Of a DNA stretch of 6,101 nt, positions 6,072 through 6,101 are shown piece by piece. Position numbers and translations under genes: made by a program. Origin of the DNA: Nitrosomonas sp. (lineage in GTDB: Bacteria; Pseudomonadota; Gammaproteobacteria; Burkholderiales; Nitrosomonadaceae); NCBI GenBank assembly GCA_005779435.1, contig SXJH01000050.1, forward strand, positions 1 to 6,101, in the 5' to 3' direction. Below the pieces are notes generated by a model. The model saw nothing but the letters and a program-made list of their open reading frames with translations, was not told the DNA's origin and made no database searches. Numbering within the stretch: position 1 is the stretch's first letter; every line of letters starts with the position of its first letter.

Positions 6072-6101
6072 CGTGCAAAGCCCAAAAGAAGCGATGACCG
6101 G
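6052..6101 (+). CDS. Probable antitoxin / DNA-binding partner, N terminus only (cut by right edge)
   Basis: Only 16 complete codons are visible: MKTVILDVQSPKEAMT. The ATG is well supported by GAGGTG 5 nt upstream and by a 20-nt overlap with the end of the TumE-like gene in another frame, the typical arrangement of a translationally coupled toxin-antitoxin pair. TumE-family toxins are usually followed by a small helix-turn-helix antitoxin (TumA-type). The visible N terminus is compatible with that, but no DNA-binding motif lies inside the window, so the assignment rests on context alone. Confidence 0.55.
   Translation, partial: MKTVILDVQSPKEAMT

Overview
The window is almost entirely an F-type (F1Fo) ATP synthase operon on the minus strand, read from right to left in the order atpI (5580-5113), atpB (5094-4285), atpE (4232-3960), atpF (3929-3456), atpH (3456-2920), atpA (2907-1366), atpG (1362-478) and atpD (447 to the left edge, where it is cut just before its P-loop). 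All eight frames are intact. Gaps are short: 18, 52, 30, a 1-nt overlap, 12, 3 and 30 nt. No terminator or internal promoter is evident, so this looks like one transcript. The Fo subunits (a, c, b) form the membrane proton channel and stator. Delta, alpha, gamma and beta form the catalytic head and rotor. AtpI is the assembly-associated membrane protein. atpC (epsilon) would be expected beyond the left edge.

The gene order, the proton-type c subunit (Asp66 in helix 2) and the wording of AtpD and AtpE point to a Betaproteobacterium with moderate GC, perhaps Nitrosomonadales-like. That assignment is an inference from recalled family sequences, not from a search.

The right end (about 5581-6101) is different. 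A 194-bp non-coding stretch holds a short tandem repeat at the atpI ribosome binding site, a degenerate copy of a common bacterial dispersed palindrome, and a near-consensus sigma70 promoter pointing right. That promoter drives a two-gene module on the plus strand: a 98-aa protein resembling the TumE (DUF6516) toxin family, overlapping by 20 nt the start of a second gene cut by the right edge and probably the TumA-type antitoxin. The predicted transcription start falls on the toxin ATG, and a perfect 6-bp inverted repeat lies between the -10 box and that ATG. This suggests a leaderless, autoregulated toxin transcript.

No RNA genes, insertion sequences or CRISPR arrays were seen. The ATP synthase is ordinary housekeeping sequence; the points of interest are in the divergent region and the toxin-antitoxin-like module.
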